Positions 25,481 through 34,673 of a stretch of DNA of 64,000 nt are shown piece after piece. Position 1 is the stretch's first letter. Each line of letters starts with the position of its first letter. Where the stretch lies: the NCBI RefSeq assembly GCF_002205895.1, contig NZ_NJDE01000006.1:62001-126000 (forward strand), given 5' to 3'. The stretch comes from Saccharibacillus sp. O23 (GTDB lineage: Bacteria > Bacillota > Bacilli > Paenibacillales > Paenibacillaceae). The position numbers and the translations under genes were made by a program. The notes beneath the pieces are model-generated. The model was given only the letters and a program-made list of their open reading frames with translations, was not told where the DNA came from and did not search any database.

Positions 25481-27352
25481 TTGAAAAGTTTGCAGTTGAA
25501 GATCATGCTGGTATTTTCGGTATTGATCATCGTGTCGGAAGTCGTGTTGGGTTACAGCGTATATAGGTCTTCTTCCCGGTTATTGGTAGATTCGGTAGGC
25601 AGACAGGCTCAGAGCATCGCGGACTATGCCGCCGGCGAGATCGATGCGGCGTCTTACGGCAAGATTACGGCGGAAGGCGGCGTGACGGCTTATTATTTTC
25701 AACTGCGTAAACGTTTGAACGAGCTGCGCGAAGCCAATCATCTGAAATATCTGTATACGATGAACATGGAGGAAAAAGACGGAAAAACGCGGTATTTCTA
25801 TGCGGTGGACGGCGCGCCGACCAATGCTCCGGCGGATCAGGTATCGGCGCTGGGCAAGGTCGAAGATAACGTGAATCCCGAATTGGTCGCGGCGTTCGCG
25901 ACCGGACAGGCGCAGATCGGCAGCATGACGACCGATGCGGAATACGGAAGCACGCTGACGACTTACGTCCCGATCAAAGACGAAAGCGGCAAATTGCTCG
26001 GGATACTGGGCGCCGATTTCGACGGAACTCAGATCGAGAAACAGATGGAACACAACCGCAACCAAGCGCTGCTGATCGGCGGCGTGATCTTGGCGTTCTC
26101 GCTCGCGGTCTCGTATTTCGTATCGCGCATGATCGCGGCTCCGCTGCGCCGCCTGACGCGCGAGATGCAAGGCGTGGAGTCGGGCGATCTGACCTCGACG
26201 ATCCGCGAGACGCGCAAAGACGAGATCGGACGTTTGTCCAAAGCGTTCGGTTCGATGCTCGGCACGATGAGCGGCATGATTCTGGGCGTGCGTTCCGGCG
26301 CGCAGAATACGCGGCTGTCCGCCGAGACGCTATCGACCCGCGCGGAAGAGTGGGCGTCGGCGAGCGAACGGATGACGGGCCATATCGGGGAAGCCGGCGA
26401 CCGGATGCGTCAGCAGGCGCGCCTCAGCGAAGAAAACACCCGCGCGCTCGGCGAAGTGAGCGGCGGCATCCAGCATATCGCGGGAGCGTTGAACGTGGTG
26501 GCGGGAGCCGCGCAGGAGGCTTCCGAGACCGCGAAAAGCGGCAGCGAATTCGTTCTCGGCGCGCTCAGCCAAATGGAAGCCGTGCAGGCTTCCTCGGACG
26601 AAACCAAAGAACGCGTAGAGCGGCTGAACCTTCATTCGAGCCGGATCGGCGAGATCGTCGGCGATATCCAATCCATCTCTTCGCAGACGAATCTGCTGGC
26701 GCTGAACGCTTCGATCGAAGCGGCGAGAGCGGGCGAGCAAGGGCGCGGCTTTGCCGTGGTGGCCGACGAAGTCCGCAAACTGGCCGAACAGACGGCCAAA
26801 TCGGCTTCGGATGTCGCGGCGATCGTGGCCGGAGTCATCGGAGAGACGCACGAAGCGGTCGAAGGCGTACGGATTCAAGCGCGGAAGATCGACGAAGCGG
26901 CCGGCGTGGTGAAGCGTACGGGCGATTCGTTCAGCGGGATTCTCGTTTCGGTCGAACAGATCGCGCAGCAGCTTCAAGAAGTATCGGCGGTCTCCGAAGA
27001 AGCGGCGGCGGGAGCGCAGCAGGCCGCGTCCGCGGCTTCGATGATGGAACAAGCTTCGCGCAGCGCTTCGGAGCATTTCGACGGCATCCAACAATCGGCG
27101 GAAGGTCAACTGGCGGCGATCGACGACATGAAAACTTCCGCGGCCGAACTCGAACGCATGTCCGCGGACTTGGAACTCATGATCGGACGATTCAAAGTCG
27201 ACGAGACGGCCGTCGCTTCGTCCGGCGGCGATCCGGTCGAGCTTGAAGCCTCGAACGAAGATTTCGTGATCGAAACGGTAACGGCCGGCGAGCCGGAGAC
27301 GGCGGAGACGGCGGAGACAGCGGACGGAACAAGCAAAGCCGAGGCGTCTTGA
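25481..27352 (+). CDS. Methyl-accepting chemotaxis protein
   Basis: A 623-residue membrane chemoreceptor. TM1 is about residues 8-28 ([20 protein letters not shown]). A Cache-like extracytoplasmic sensor ([22 protein letters not shown]) extends to about residue 190, followed by TM2 ([19 protein letters not shown]) and HAMP. The signalling hairpin has the invariant tip [20 protein letters not shown]. The C-terminal tail is acidic and Thr/Ala-rich with no CheR-binding pentapeptide. TTG 25481 is chosen over TTG 25463 because GAGGCGAAG lies at the right distance. The ligand is unknown and no chemotaxis genes are adjacent. Confidence 0.9.
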   Translation: MKSLQLKIMLVFSVLIIVSEVVLGYSVYRSSSRLLVDSVGRQAQSIADYAAGEIDAASYGKITAEGGVTAYYFQLRKRLNELREANHLKYLYTMNMEEKDGKTRYFYAVDGAPTNAPADQVSALGKVEDNVNPELVAAFATGQAQIGSMTTDAEYGSTLTTYVPIKDESGKLLGILGADFDGTQIEKQMEHNRNQALLIGGVILAFSLAVSYFVSRMIAAPLRRLTREMQGVESGDLTSTIRETRKDEIGRLSKAFGSMLGTMSGMILGVRSGAQNTRLSAETLSTRAEEWASASERMTGHIGEAGDRMRQQARLSEENTRALGEVSGGIQHIAGALNVVAGAAQEASETAKSGSEFVLGALSQMEAVQASSDETKERVERLNLHSSRIGEIVGDIQSISSQTNLLALNASIEAARAGEQGRGFAVVADEVRKLAEQTAKSASDVAAIVAGVIGETHEAVEGVRIQARKIDEAAGVVKRTGDSFSGILVSVEQIAQQLQEVSAVSEEAAAGAQQAASAASMMEQASRSASEHFDGIQQSAEGQLAAIDDMKTSAAELERMSADLELMIGRFKVDETAVASSGGDPVELEASNEDFVIETVTAGEPETAETAETADGTSKAEAS

Positions 27353-27417
27353 CGCTTGCTTGAATCGACGGGTTCGAGACTCGAAAAACGGTGCGAATGC
27401 GGTGCGGATAGAGCGAA

Positions 27418-27447
27418 GGAGAAGCCGGGACAAGGCTTCTCCTTTTT
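27418..27447 (+). terminator. Terminator of the chemoreceptor gene
   Basis: GGAGAAGCC-gggacaa-GGCTTCTCC followed by TTTTT. Confidence 0.85.
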
Positions 27448-27591
27448 GCTGCGGCTCGGCGGGGCAGTCGCGCAGGCGGCGAAAGCGAGCCGACTTCGGG
27501 AGCCGCCGCATCCGTTTCCGCAGGCTCACGAAGCGAGCCGCCGCAGGCGTGCGAACCGGATGTTCGCAGACGCTTGAACCGATTTTCGCGT

Positions 27592-27681
27592 TTTCGCGCA
27601 CGCGCACGAAGCAAAGCGATATCGGCGGAGCATGGGCCGGACCGCACGCGCACGACTGAGTTTCGCGCACGCGCACGAAGC
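27592..27681 (+). repeat. Direct repeat pair, 21 bp, CG-rich
   Basis: The 21-bp sequence beginning TTTCGCGCACGCGCACGAAG occurs at 27592-27612 and again at 27661-27681, in the same orientation with starts 69 bp apart. Both lie in the 676-bp gene-free gap 27353-28028, just before the four-unit repeat array. Confidence 0.7.
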
Positions 27682-27693
27682 CGAGCGGCTGCG

Positions 27694-27887
27694 CTAACGG
27701 ATCGTAGATTCCTTAGAAGCGCCAAACAGCCCTTTTCGAGATGCTAACGGATCGTCGATTCCTTAGCCGTCCGATTCGTCTCTTTTTAGGCCGGAAATTC
27801 GCGTATTCTCGTTCTAAGCGTCATCTGAATCCGTTAGAATTCCGAAACGGCTCCGAATGCCCGCTAAGCGTCGCCTCGATCCGTTAG
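27694..27887. repeat. Array A: four CTAACGGA...CTTAG units in ++-- orientation
   Basis: Units of 23-24 bp lie at 27694-27716 and 27744-27766 (+ orientation) and at 27814-27837 and 27864-27887 (reverse complement). Starts are 50, 70 and 50 bp apart. The consensus is CTAACGGAWCG..., then ACGCTTAG or TTCCTTAG. The fourth unit, reverse-complemented, differs by one base from the first unit of array B (59080-59103), 31 kb away. Spacers are unrelated to CRISPR spacers in number and length. The function is unknown. Confidence 0.8.
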
Positions 27888-27957
27888 CAATCGAAGGCGG
27901 GCCGGACCGATCCGCCCGGATGCGGACGAGATCGCGGCGGCTTCGTTAAGCGTTTCG

Positions 27958-27986
27958 TTGTCCCGGCCGGAAACCTGTACTATAAT
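27958..27986 (+). promoter_or_regulatory. yojF-bshB2 promoter
   Basis: TTGTCC (27958-27963) and TATAAT (27981-27986) with a 17-bp spacer, 42 bp upstream of yojF. It is 70 bp downstream of array A. Confidence 0.7.
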
Positions 27987-28028
27987 GAAAGTTACTTTTT
28001 GCAAATCTAAACCGAAGGGAAGACTCCG

Positions 28029-28373
28029 ATGCTGCCGATTCAACCGCAAGCTGTTCAAGAGCTGCTGGACAAGCTGAAAGATCAGGAGCTGTATCTGCAT
28101 CTAGAGCTGACCAACGGCGCCTATACGTTCGATCGCGACCGTTCGAAGCTCGTCGCCTCGAATCTGATCCGCAACGTCAAAGTCAGCTATTCGCACGGTT
28201 CGATCTCCGGAAGCGGCCCGTACCGGGTCGGCCTGAAGATGCCGGAAGGCTGGATCTATGCCGAAGGATTGACGCATTACGAAGAGACCGAAACGGAAAG
28301 AGCGGTGCTCGCGGGCAACGACAACGACGGCAAACTCGTCGTCAGTCTGATGCTGAGCCCGGAACCGTTCTAA
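28029..28373 (+). CDS. yojF: YojF family protein (DUF1806)
   Basis: A 114-residue soluble protein of the YojF/DUF1806 family, of unknown biochemical function but regularly encoded beside the bacillithiol deacetylase BshB2. VKVSYSHGSISGSGPYRVGLKMPEGWIYAEGLTHYE is the family core. ATG 28029 is preceded by GAAGGGAAGACTCCG. The bshB2 gene follows 115 bp later; that gap holds two copies of GCGTACGCG and no terminator, so one transcript is likely. A helper role for BshB2 is inference from the conserved pairing. Confidence 0.88.
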   Translation: MLPIQPQAVQELLDKLKDQELYLHLELTNGAYTFDRDRSKLVASNLIRNVKVSYSHGSISGSGPYRVGLKMPEGWIYAEGLTHYEETETERAVLAGNDNDGKLVVSLMLSPEPF

Positions 28374-28488
28374 GATTTCCGTTCGAACCGATCTTATCAA
28401 GGCGGGTAGGGCGCGTACGCGAACGCCGAAGACTGCGAATCTGCGTACGCGACCCCGTACCGTACTCGGAAAGGAGCGGGTATACCCC

Positions 28489-29166
28489 GTGGAACGCCAT
28501 GTGTTAATCGTATTTCCTCACCCCGACGACGAGTCCTATACCGTCTCCGGCACGGCCGCTTATCATCTGCATAACGGAACGCCGGTCACTTACGCCTGCT
28601 TGACGATGGGCCAATTGGGCCGCAATCTGGGCAATCCTCCTTTTGCCAATCGGGTGACGCTGCCTACGGTACGCCGCGCCGAACTCGAAGCTTCCTGCGC
28701 GGCGATCGGCATCACCGATCTGCGTACGCTGGGTTTCCATGACAAAATGATCGAATTCGAAGATCGCGAGCTGCTCGACGGCAAGCTCCGCGAACTGATC
28801 GAAGAATTGAACCCGTCGCTGATCCTGACTTTCCATCCGCTGTACAGCGTGCATCCCGACCATGACGCCTGCGGCGCGGCCGTGGTACGGGTCGTGGAAG
28901 CGATGAAGCCGAAGGATCGTCCGAAAGTGCATGTGGTGGCTTTCGCCAGCGGTCACGAGCGCGCGCTCGGCCCGGCCGACGTGCATGTGGATATCACGCT
29001 GTTCCTCGAACAGAAAGTCGGCTCGATCAAAGCGCATAAGTCCCAGTTCCATACGGACCCGGTATTCGAAGGACGTTCGGTCCACGATCCGGTCATCCGC
29101 GAACGGTTCAAAAGCGAGAAATTCTGGACGTACAAGTTCGATCCGTACCCGCGAAAAGAGAAATGA
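28489..29166 (+). CDS. bshB2: Bacillithiol biosynthesis deacetylase BshB2 (PIG-L family)
   Basis: A 225-residue zinc-dependent N-acetylglucosaminyl-malate deacetylase acting in the second step of bacillithiol synthesis in the cytoplasm. The metal motif HPDDE (His11, Asp13, Asp14) and the downstream HPDHDACG are intact, and the length equals that of the B. subtilis protein closely. The start is GTG 28489, with AAAGGAG 12 bases upstream. yojF is the upstream partner. The gene supports assignment of the organism to the bacillithiol-making Firmicutes. Confidence 0.92.
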   Translation: MERHVLIVFPHPDDESYTVSGTAAYHLHNGTPVTYACLTMGQLGRNLGNPPFANRVTLPTVRRAELEASCAAIGITDLRTLGFHDKMIEFEDRELLDGKLRELIEELNPSLILTFHPLYSVHPDHDACGAAVVRVVEAMKPKDRPKVHVVAFASGHERALGPADVHVDITLFLEQKVGSIKAHKSQFHTDPVFEGRSVHDPVIRERFKSEKFWTYKFDPYPRKEK

Positions 29167-29190
29167 CAGCAGGAATACGCAGTACTGCAA

Positions 29191-29217
29191 AAAGCCGCCG
29201 ATCAGGCGGCTTTTTTG
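29191..29217 (+). terminator. Terminator of yojF-bshB2
   Basis: AAGCCGCC-gatca-GGCGGCTT followed by TTTTTT. Confidence 0.85.
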
Positions 29218-29235
29218 ATATGCGGCGAGACGCAA

Positions 29236-29272
29236 GAAAAAGAGGCCGACCGTTAAAACGGGTCGGCCTCTT
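29236..29272 (-). terminator. Terminator of the helicase gene
   Basis: AGAGGCCGACC faces GGTCGGCCTCT; on the minus strand TTTTTCTTG follows. Confidence 0.8.
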
Positions 29273-29323
29273 CATAGGCGCGATAACGAATCGAAACGAA
29301 GCGAAAGACGGAAAGCCGAGAGT

Positions 29324-31714
29324 TTAGACCGGCACGTCTTTGCGTCCTTTCTTCATCGGAGAGCCGCAGAGCGGGCAGGGCTTATGCGCGGCCATCATGT
29401 CTTTGCTGTGCATGATGCGCGTCCAAGCGACGCACGAGCCGGACGAGCAGAGCCAGACCGGCACGCTCTGGGTCCGGGGCGGAGCCGCGGGGGCGGCGCT
29501 GCCCGAAGCGCCGCTGCCGGCCGGCGCGCCTTCCCGGCCGAACCGGCCGGAACGGACTTTGCCGAATCGGCCCGGATCGGGGGCTCCGCCCCGGCGTCCG
29601 CCGAACTCGGCGCGGGCCGCGGCGTCCGACGCCGCGGTCTCCTGTCCGAACGCGGACAGGAGGAAGCGCGACACGGCGGCCTTCTTGCCCCGCTGCACGG
29701 CGGGGGAACTGATGAACAACTGTTCTTTCGCCCGGGTCACGGCGACATAAGCCAGCCGGCGCTCTTCTTCGAGCGCCTCCGCGTAGCTGGCTTCGCCTTC
29801 GAGACCGACGCGGGTATCGCGCAGGTTATCCGCCCCCAACGCGGAGGCATGGGGCAGCGTGCCTTCGGACGCGCCGATCAGGAACACGGCCGGAAACTCC
29901 AAGCCTTTGGACTTGTGGATCGTCATCAAGGCTACGCGGTTGCCCTGCGCCTGCGATTTGGCGGCCGCGGTCTGCTGATTGCGCAGCAGCATATCGTCGA
30001 CGAAAGCGAGGAACGAGACGACGGAATCGAACCGGCCCGCGGACGTCTCCAGTTCGTCGAGCATTTCTTTGAGCATCTCGCGGTGCGAAGTCTGTTCGCT
30101 GTGCTCGCCCGCCTGAATATAGGCATCGTAGAAGCTTTTGCGAATCTGGGTGATCGCGGCGGCGGGAACCAGCCCTTTGAGCGAGCGGATCACTTCGAGC
30201 CGCTGACGGATCTTGTCGAGCTGAAAGTCTTTGAGGCCGGGCAGCGTCAGCAGATGGACGAGCGGTCCTTTCTTCGGACGGCCTTCGTCCGTCTTACGAA
30301 TATGGTCCATGCCTTTGTCCCGGGCGATATACAGCGTCGGCAGGATGCTCGGCATCGCGTCGAAATCGCGGCGGTTGATCGACAGCCGCATATGGTCGAG
30401 TACCGGCTTCACGAGCCAATGCTCGTACAGCAGGCGGCCGTCGCCGTAATCGATATGCGGAATATCCCGCATGACCAGCTGCTCCAGCACCGCGCGGTTG
30501 CTGCTCGACGAGCGGTACAGAATCGCAAAGTCGCCGTATTCGCGTCGTCCGGCCGCCACTTCGCGGCGGATATGATCGACGACTTCCTGCGCTTCGTCGT
30601 CGGCCGAGTCCGGCCGCATGTAAGCCGGCAGCAGCGCGCCGCCGTTGGCCGCGCGCAGCGTCTTGCTGCGGCGCATCTTGTTATGCCGGATCACTTCGTT
30701 GCCGAGGCCGACGATCGCCGGCACGGAGCGGTAATTGATATCGAGCGTGATGACGCGCGCTCGCGGATACAGCTTCTCGAATTCGAGAATGAATTCGCTG
30801 CGAGCCCCGTTGAACGAGTAGATGGTCTGGTCGTCGTCGCCGACCACCATCAGATTGTTGCGCGGAGCGGCGATCATCTTCACGATCTCGTATTGCAGCA
30901 GGTTCGTGTCTTGAAATTCGTCGATCATCAGATGCGTGAAACGCCGCCGGAGCCGTTCCAGCAGCTCTGGACGCTCTTGGAGCAGAGCGTAAGCGCCGGT
31001 CAGCACGTCGTCGAAGTCGATCTTGCCGTTCTCGATCTTCCATGCTTCGTAGCGCAGCAGGATGCGTTTCATCTGCCGGTCGGTTTCCGTCTTCTCCGGA
31101 AGCTGTTCGGCCGTCATCAGATTGACTTTATAAGAAGACAGCAGCGCCAGCAGATTTTCCGGCGGATACGCGTCCGGCAGACTCAATTCGCGCATGAGCT
31201 GCTGAAGCTGGATATGCTGACGGCGCGCGTCGCCGAAGATTTCTTTCTGCAGGCCTTGGCTGAACAGCAGCCAGAGACAGAAGGAATGGAACGTCCGCGC
31301 TTGAATGCGTCCGGCTTCGTATTCGCCGATGCCCGGCAGGCCGGCGATCCGCTCGCGCATCTCCGCGGCGGCTTTGCTGGAGAACGTCAGCAGCAGAATG
31401 CCCGAAGGATCGACGCCGCGAACGTCGATCAGGTAGCCGGTCCGGCAGACGAGCGTGCTCGTCTTGCCCGATCCGGCTCCGGCCAGCGTCAGCAGCGGGC
31501 CGTCCGTGCAGCGCACGGCGGCGATCTGCGCGGGATTCAAGTTAATGCCCGCTTGTTCCATGGCGCGCCAATAAGCGGCATCCAGCTCGCCGAGCTGTCC
31601 GCCGATCCCTTTTCCTTTTTGCGTACCGCCGCCTGCCGCCATTTCCGCCCGCGGCACCTTTCCCGAAGATGCGCCGAACGGCTTGTTTTCAAATCCGGAT
31701 GTCGCTTTTCCCAC
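29324..31714 (-). CDS. UvrD/Rep-like ATP-dependent DNA helicase with C-terminal zinc ribbon (YjcD-like)
   Basis: A 796-residue superfamily 1A helicase. It has a Q-motif region (LNPAQIAAV), Walker A (GAGSGKT), motif II (DEFQDT), motif III (GDDDQTIYSFNGA), motif V (MTIHKSKGLEF) and motif VI (VAVTRAKEQLF). After about residue 690 comes a Gly/Ala/Arg-rich flexible stretch, then a tail with two cysteine pairs (LCSSGSC and CPLCGS) that could hold zinc. This tail distinguishes it from PcrA and resembles Bacillus YjcD. GTG 31714 follows GAGGGGTACGAACA; the frame opens at 31774 without a ribosome site. It unwinds DNA in repair or recombination, by family. Confidence 0.87.
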   Translation of the reverse strand: MGKATSGFENKPFGASSGKVPRAEMAAGGGTQKGKGIGGQLGELDAAYWRAMEQAGINLNPAQIAAVRCTDGPLLTLAGAGSGKTSTLVCRTGYLIDVRGVDPSGILLLTFSSKAAAEMRERIAGLPGIGEYEAGRIQARTFHSFCLWLLFSQGLQKEIFGDARRQHIQLQQLMRELSLPDAYPPENLLALLSSYKVNLMTAEQLPEKTETDRQMKRILLRYEAWKIENGKIDFDDVLTGAYALLQERPELLERLRRRFTHLMIDEFQDTNLLQYEIVKMIAAPRNNLMVVGDDDQTIYSFNGARSEFILEFEKLYPRARVITLDINYRSVPAIVGLGNEVIRHNKMRRSKTLRAANGGALLPAYMRPDSADDEAQEVVDHIRREVAAGRREYGDFAILYRSSSSNRAVLEQLVMRDIPHIDYGDGRLLYEHWLVKPVLDHMRLSINRRDFDAMPSILPTLYIARDKGMDHIRKTDEGRPKKGPLVHLLTLPGLKDFQLDKIRQRLEVIRSLKGLVPAAAITQIRKSFYDAYIQAGEHSEQTSHREMLKEMLDELETSAGRFDSVVSFLAFVDDMLLRNQQTAAAKSQAQGNRVALMTIHKSKGLEFPAVFLIGASEGTLPHASALGADNLRDTRVGLEGEASYAEALEEERRLAYVAVTRAKEQLFISSPAVQRGKKAAVSRFLLSAFGQETAASDAAARAEFGGRRGGAPDPGRFGKVRSGRFGREGAPAGSGASGSAAPAAPPRTQSVPVWLCSSGSCVAWTRIMHSKDMMAAHKPCPLCGSPMKKGRKDVPV

Positions 31715-31840
31715 TGTTCGTACCCCTCGATTCGTTGATCTTCCGTCCGAAACCCGATTCCATAAATGTATCATGTCCGCTTGAGAAGCGTCAAAGGAAT
31801 CGGCACTTTTTTTATCTTTTCGAGCGCCCGCCGAACAGGC

Positions 31841-31882
31841 AAAAAGCCGCCCGGACCTCTCCCGAAGGAGGGCCGAGCGGCT
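31841..31882 (-). terminator. Terminator of hmoB
   Basis: AGCCGC...GCGGCT hairpin; on the minus strand it is followed by TTTTTG. Confidence 0.7.
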
Positions 31883-31908
31883 CGGAACGGCGACTTGAAC
31901 TCATCGGA

Positions 31909-32427
31909 TCAGCATTTCGCGGAATTGCCCGTTTCCGGCGGCGCTACGCGATAAGTCGTCACGAACGACGGACGGGGGAAAATGTTCGGGCGCTGCTGCG
32001 TGATTCCTTCCGGCTGGTCTCTTTTCTGATGCGCGTGGTTGTAAGCTTCGGAGTTCTGCCAGCCTTGGAAACTTTCTTCGTCTTTCCAGACGGTCAAGAT
32101 GACGTAGGTGTCGCCTTGAAGCGGACGAAGCACCCGAATTCCGGCGAAACCGGGCATCCCTTCGACGCGGCGGGCGCGTCCGAGGAACCGTTCTTCGAAC
32201 GCGGAGCGTCCGTCTTCGTTTACCGGGATATTGTTCATGACGGCAAATCCGCCGGAGAGCGTGCCCGCGCTGTCGATCGCTTGATAAGCGGATCGGGAAT
32301 CGATCGACGTATCCGGAGGCGAGACGGCTTCGAACAGATGCAGCGTTTCGTTCTCGCCGGTCAGCGTGTAGAGGTTGTCGAGCTGCGGATCTTCCGGCAG
32401 CGCGTCGTGGAATAAGTATACGAACAT
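31909..32427 (-). CDS. hmoB: Heme-degrading monooxygenase HmoB
   Basis: A 172-residue protein matching B. subtilis HmoB over its full length. It is built of two ABM-like halves, and the C-terminal half carries heme-oxygenase activity, releasing iron from heme in the cytoplasm. Diagnostic stretches are GGFAVMNNIPVNEDGRSAFEERF, FAGIRVLRPLQGDTYVILTVW and the C-terminal RPSFVTTY. ATG 32427 is chosen, nine bases after GGCAGG; the TTG at 32436 lies within that gap. It stands alone, divergent from a chemoreceptor gene. No Fur box was recognised upstream. Confidence 0.9.
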   Translation of the reverse strand: MFVYLFHDALPEDPQLDNLYTLTGENETLHLFEAVSPPDTSIDSRSAYQAIDSAGTLSGGFAVMNNIPVNEDGRSAFEERFLGRARRVEGMPGFAGIRVLRPLQGDTYVILTVWKDEESFQGWQNSEAYNHAHQKRDQPEGITQQRPNIFPRPSFVTTYRVAPPETGNSAKC

Positions 32428-32436
32428 GCGAATCAA

Positions 32437-32761
32437 CCTGCCTTTGCGTCAAAATAGGAATCCGTACCGGCATCGGGCGCTTTTCCGAAAAGCACGGGAG
32501 CGCGCCGAGCCCTACTCTCATTATACCCTTTCGCGCCGAGAAGAAGCGGCAGGCGTCGAATCGTTTTCAACTTGTGTCGAACCTTGCTGAAAATTGTTTC
32601 AAATTTTATTTATGAGTCCAAATAACCAAAAGTACTAGTCGTAAAGTCACTGGAACGCTCTGAAGTCACCAAAAGGCCCAGAACCGCGCTGCACGAGATG
32701 CGTCTTGCCGCCTGCCTGGGAATAACGAACACCCAAATTCACGGATAGGCGGGAAAACGCG
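32437..32761. other. Intergenic region between hmoB and the second chemoreceptor gene
   Basis: A 325-bp divergent gap. It contains an AT-rich core (about 32575-32640, with AAATTTTATTTATGAG) that must hold promoters for both sides, then a GC-richer leader before the chemoreceptor. I could not identify a convincing -35/-10 pair, sigma-D box or riboswitch. Confidence 0.5.
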
Positions 32762-34453
32762 ATGAAAATGACGATCGGAAAAAGGTTGTATGCCGGGTTC
32801 GCCGGCGTATTGTTGATCACGCTCTCTCTGGCTTCGTTCAGCTTCTACGAGATCGAACAGGTGCATCGGAATTATAACGGACTGATCCAGCGGCAGAGCA
32901 ACGAGATTCAGACGATCGCGGACATGAAATACGAAGCGACCGCGCAGGCGAAAAATCTTCGGGGATACCTCATCACGGGCAACGAAGAGCACGCACGGGC
33001 GTTCGAGCAAAACAAAATCGACATGTCGGCGGCGATGGAGCGCTTGAACGTCACGCTTACGGATAGCGAAGCGCAGGCGCTGCTCGGCCGGATCGGCGAA
33101 GCCGAACAGCAGTACGACGCCGTCGGGAAAAAGCTGATCGCGCTCAAAGAAGCGGGCGATACGGAAGGGTATACGCGAGTCGTCGAAGAAGAGTGCGTGC
33201 CGCTGGCCGACGGTCTCGCGGATCTGTCGCAGCAGCTCTACGATCTTCAGCATTCGCGCCTCGACGCCGCCGTGGCGGAAACGGCTTCGGACGTGCGGGG
33301 AATCGAAACGATCATTATCGTGCTGGTGGCCGCCGGACTCCTGCTCGGCGTGCTGATCGCTTATCTGATCGGCCGCAAGATCGCCCGTCCGGTGTCGCGG
33401 ATCGCGGCCGAAGCGCAGCGCATCGCGCAGGGCGATCTGCGGGGCGGCAATCTGATCGTGGACAACCGCGACGAGATCGGCGAGATGGCGGAAGCGTTCA
33501 ATAAGATGAAAAATAATCTGCGCGGTCTGATCGTGCGCATCGACGGCAGCTCGGAGCAGGTAGCCGATGCTTCGAGATCGCTGCTCCGACATTCCGAGCA
33601 GGCGACCGAAGCCGCGGATCACGTGACTTCGGCGATTCTGAGCGTGGCGAGCGGAGCCGAACGCCAGATGGCCGGCATGGACGAGAACCAGCTCGCGTTG
33701 ACGGACGGCGGCACTCATCTTCGCCGCGTCGCCGACACGACTTCGGAAGTCTCGCAAGCGTCGATCGGAGCGCTCGAAGGCGCGCAGGAAGGCACGAAGC
33801 TGATCGGCGAGACGATGGAGCGCATGAAGACGGCGCGCGAAACGGTAGGACGTTCTTACGAAGCGGTCGGCGAATTGGGCCGCCAGTCCGAGCGGATCGT
33901 CGAGATCGTGCGGACGATCGGAGGCATCGCCGGGCAGACGAACCTGCTCGCGCTCAACGCTTCGATCGAAGCGGCCCGCGCGGGCGAGCACGGCCGGGGA
34001 TTCGGCGTCGTGGCGGAAGAAGTCAAGAAGCTGGCCGAACAGTCGAAAACGGCTTCGACGGAAATCGAGTCGATCTTGAGCGGTATCGTCGAGCAGCTCC
34101 GGGACGCCGTCGAAGCGATGGCGGTCGGCACTCGCGAAGTGGAGAGCGGCGCGCAGACCGCGAATCTCGCGGGCGAATCGTTCTACCGCATCTACGGCTC
34201 GCTGGAAAGCATCACGGGTCGTATGCAGGAAGCGGCCTCGGCCGTCGAGCAGGTCTCCGCGGGCATGGAGCAGACGCTCGGTTCGGAACGCGAACTCAAC
34301 GAACTGTCTCGCGACATCTCCGCCCGCTCTCAAGGCGTCGCCGCCGCTTCGCAGCAGCAGTTGGCTTCGATGCAGGAAGTCTCGGCTTCGGCGGAAGTGT
34401 TGAGCCGGCTGTCGGAAGAACTGCGGGGAGAAGTAGGACATTTTCAGGTGTGA
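32762..34453 (+). CDS. Methyl-accepting chemotaxis protein with four-helix-bundle sensor
   Basis: A 563-residue chemoreceptor. TM1 is about residues 10-30 and TM2 about 182-203 ([20 protein letters not shown]). Between them is an all-helical 4HB_MCP-type sensor with [23 protein letters not shown] follows, then the signalling hairpin with tip [23 protein letters not shown] 32762 has AGGCGGG eight bases upstream. The ligand is unknown. It is not adjacent to che genes and has its own terminator. Confidence 0.9.
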   Translation: MKMTIGKRLYAGFAGVLLITLSLASFSFYEIEQVHRNYNGLIQRQSNEIQTIADMKYEATAQAKNLRGYLITGNEEHARAFEQNKIDMSAAMERLNVTLTDSEAQALLGRIGEAEQQYDAVGKKLIALKEAGDTEGYTRVVEEECVPLADGLADLSQQLYDLQHSRLDAAVAETASDVRGIETIIIVLVAAGLLLGVLIAYLIGRKIARPVSRIAAEAQRIAQGDLRGGNLIVDNRDEIGEMAEAFNKMKNNLRGLIVRIDGSSEQVADASRSLLRHSEQATEAADHVTSAILSVASGAERQMAGMDENQLALTDGGTHLRRVADTTSEVSQASIGALEGAQEGTKLIGETMERMKTARETVGRSYEAVGELGRQSERIVEIVRTIGGIAGQTNLLALNASIEAARAGEHGRGFGVVAEEVKKLAEQSKTASTEIESILSGIVEQLRDAVEAMAVGTREVESGAQTANLAGESFYRIYGSLESITGRMQEAASAVEQVSAGMEQTLGSERELNELSRDISARSQGVAAASQQQLASMQEVSASAEVLSRLSEELRGEVGHFQV

Positions 34454-34477
34454 GAAGCAGAAAGCCAAGCATAATAA

Positions 34478-34513
34478 CGTACTGCTCTCTAACGAGCGGT
34501 ACGTCTTTTTTGT
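34478..34513 (+). terminator. Terminator of the second chemoreceptor gene
   Basis: ACGTAC-t-GCTC pairs with GAGC-g-GTACGT, followed by CTTTTTT. Confidence 0.8.
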
Positions 34514-34673
34514 TTCTTTTGCCTTAAATTGTATTATATAAAAGTTGATTTCAAATATTGTATTAGTTAGCAATCGACAGTGCGTGAAAGGGGGCATAGC
34601 GCAGTCTACGTCAAAGATCGGGTGAATACATGTGTTCAAAAACTGCGACTTTCATACAATAGGAGGACGACGC

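Noticed and set aside
27694-27887. CRISPR array (also considered for 59080-59273 and 61334-61539)
   Set aside because: Only four units each, half of them inverted in arrays A and B, spacers of unequal length (26-48 bp), and no cas genes in the window.
32590-32760. Cyclic-di-GMP riboswitch or sigma-D promoter before the second chemoreceptor
   Set aside because: Neither the conserved GEMM core nor a TAAA-N15-GCCGATAA pattern could be found.
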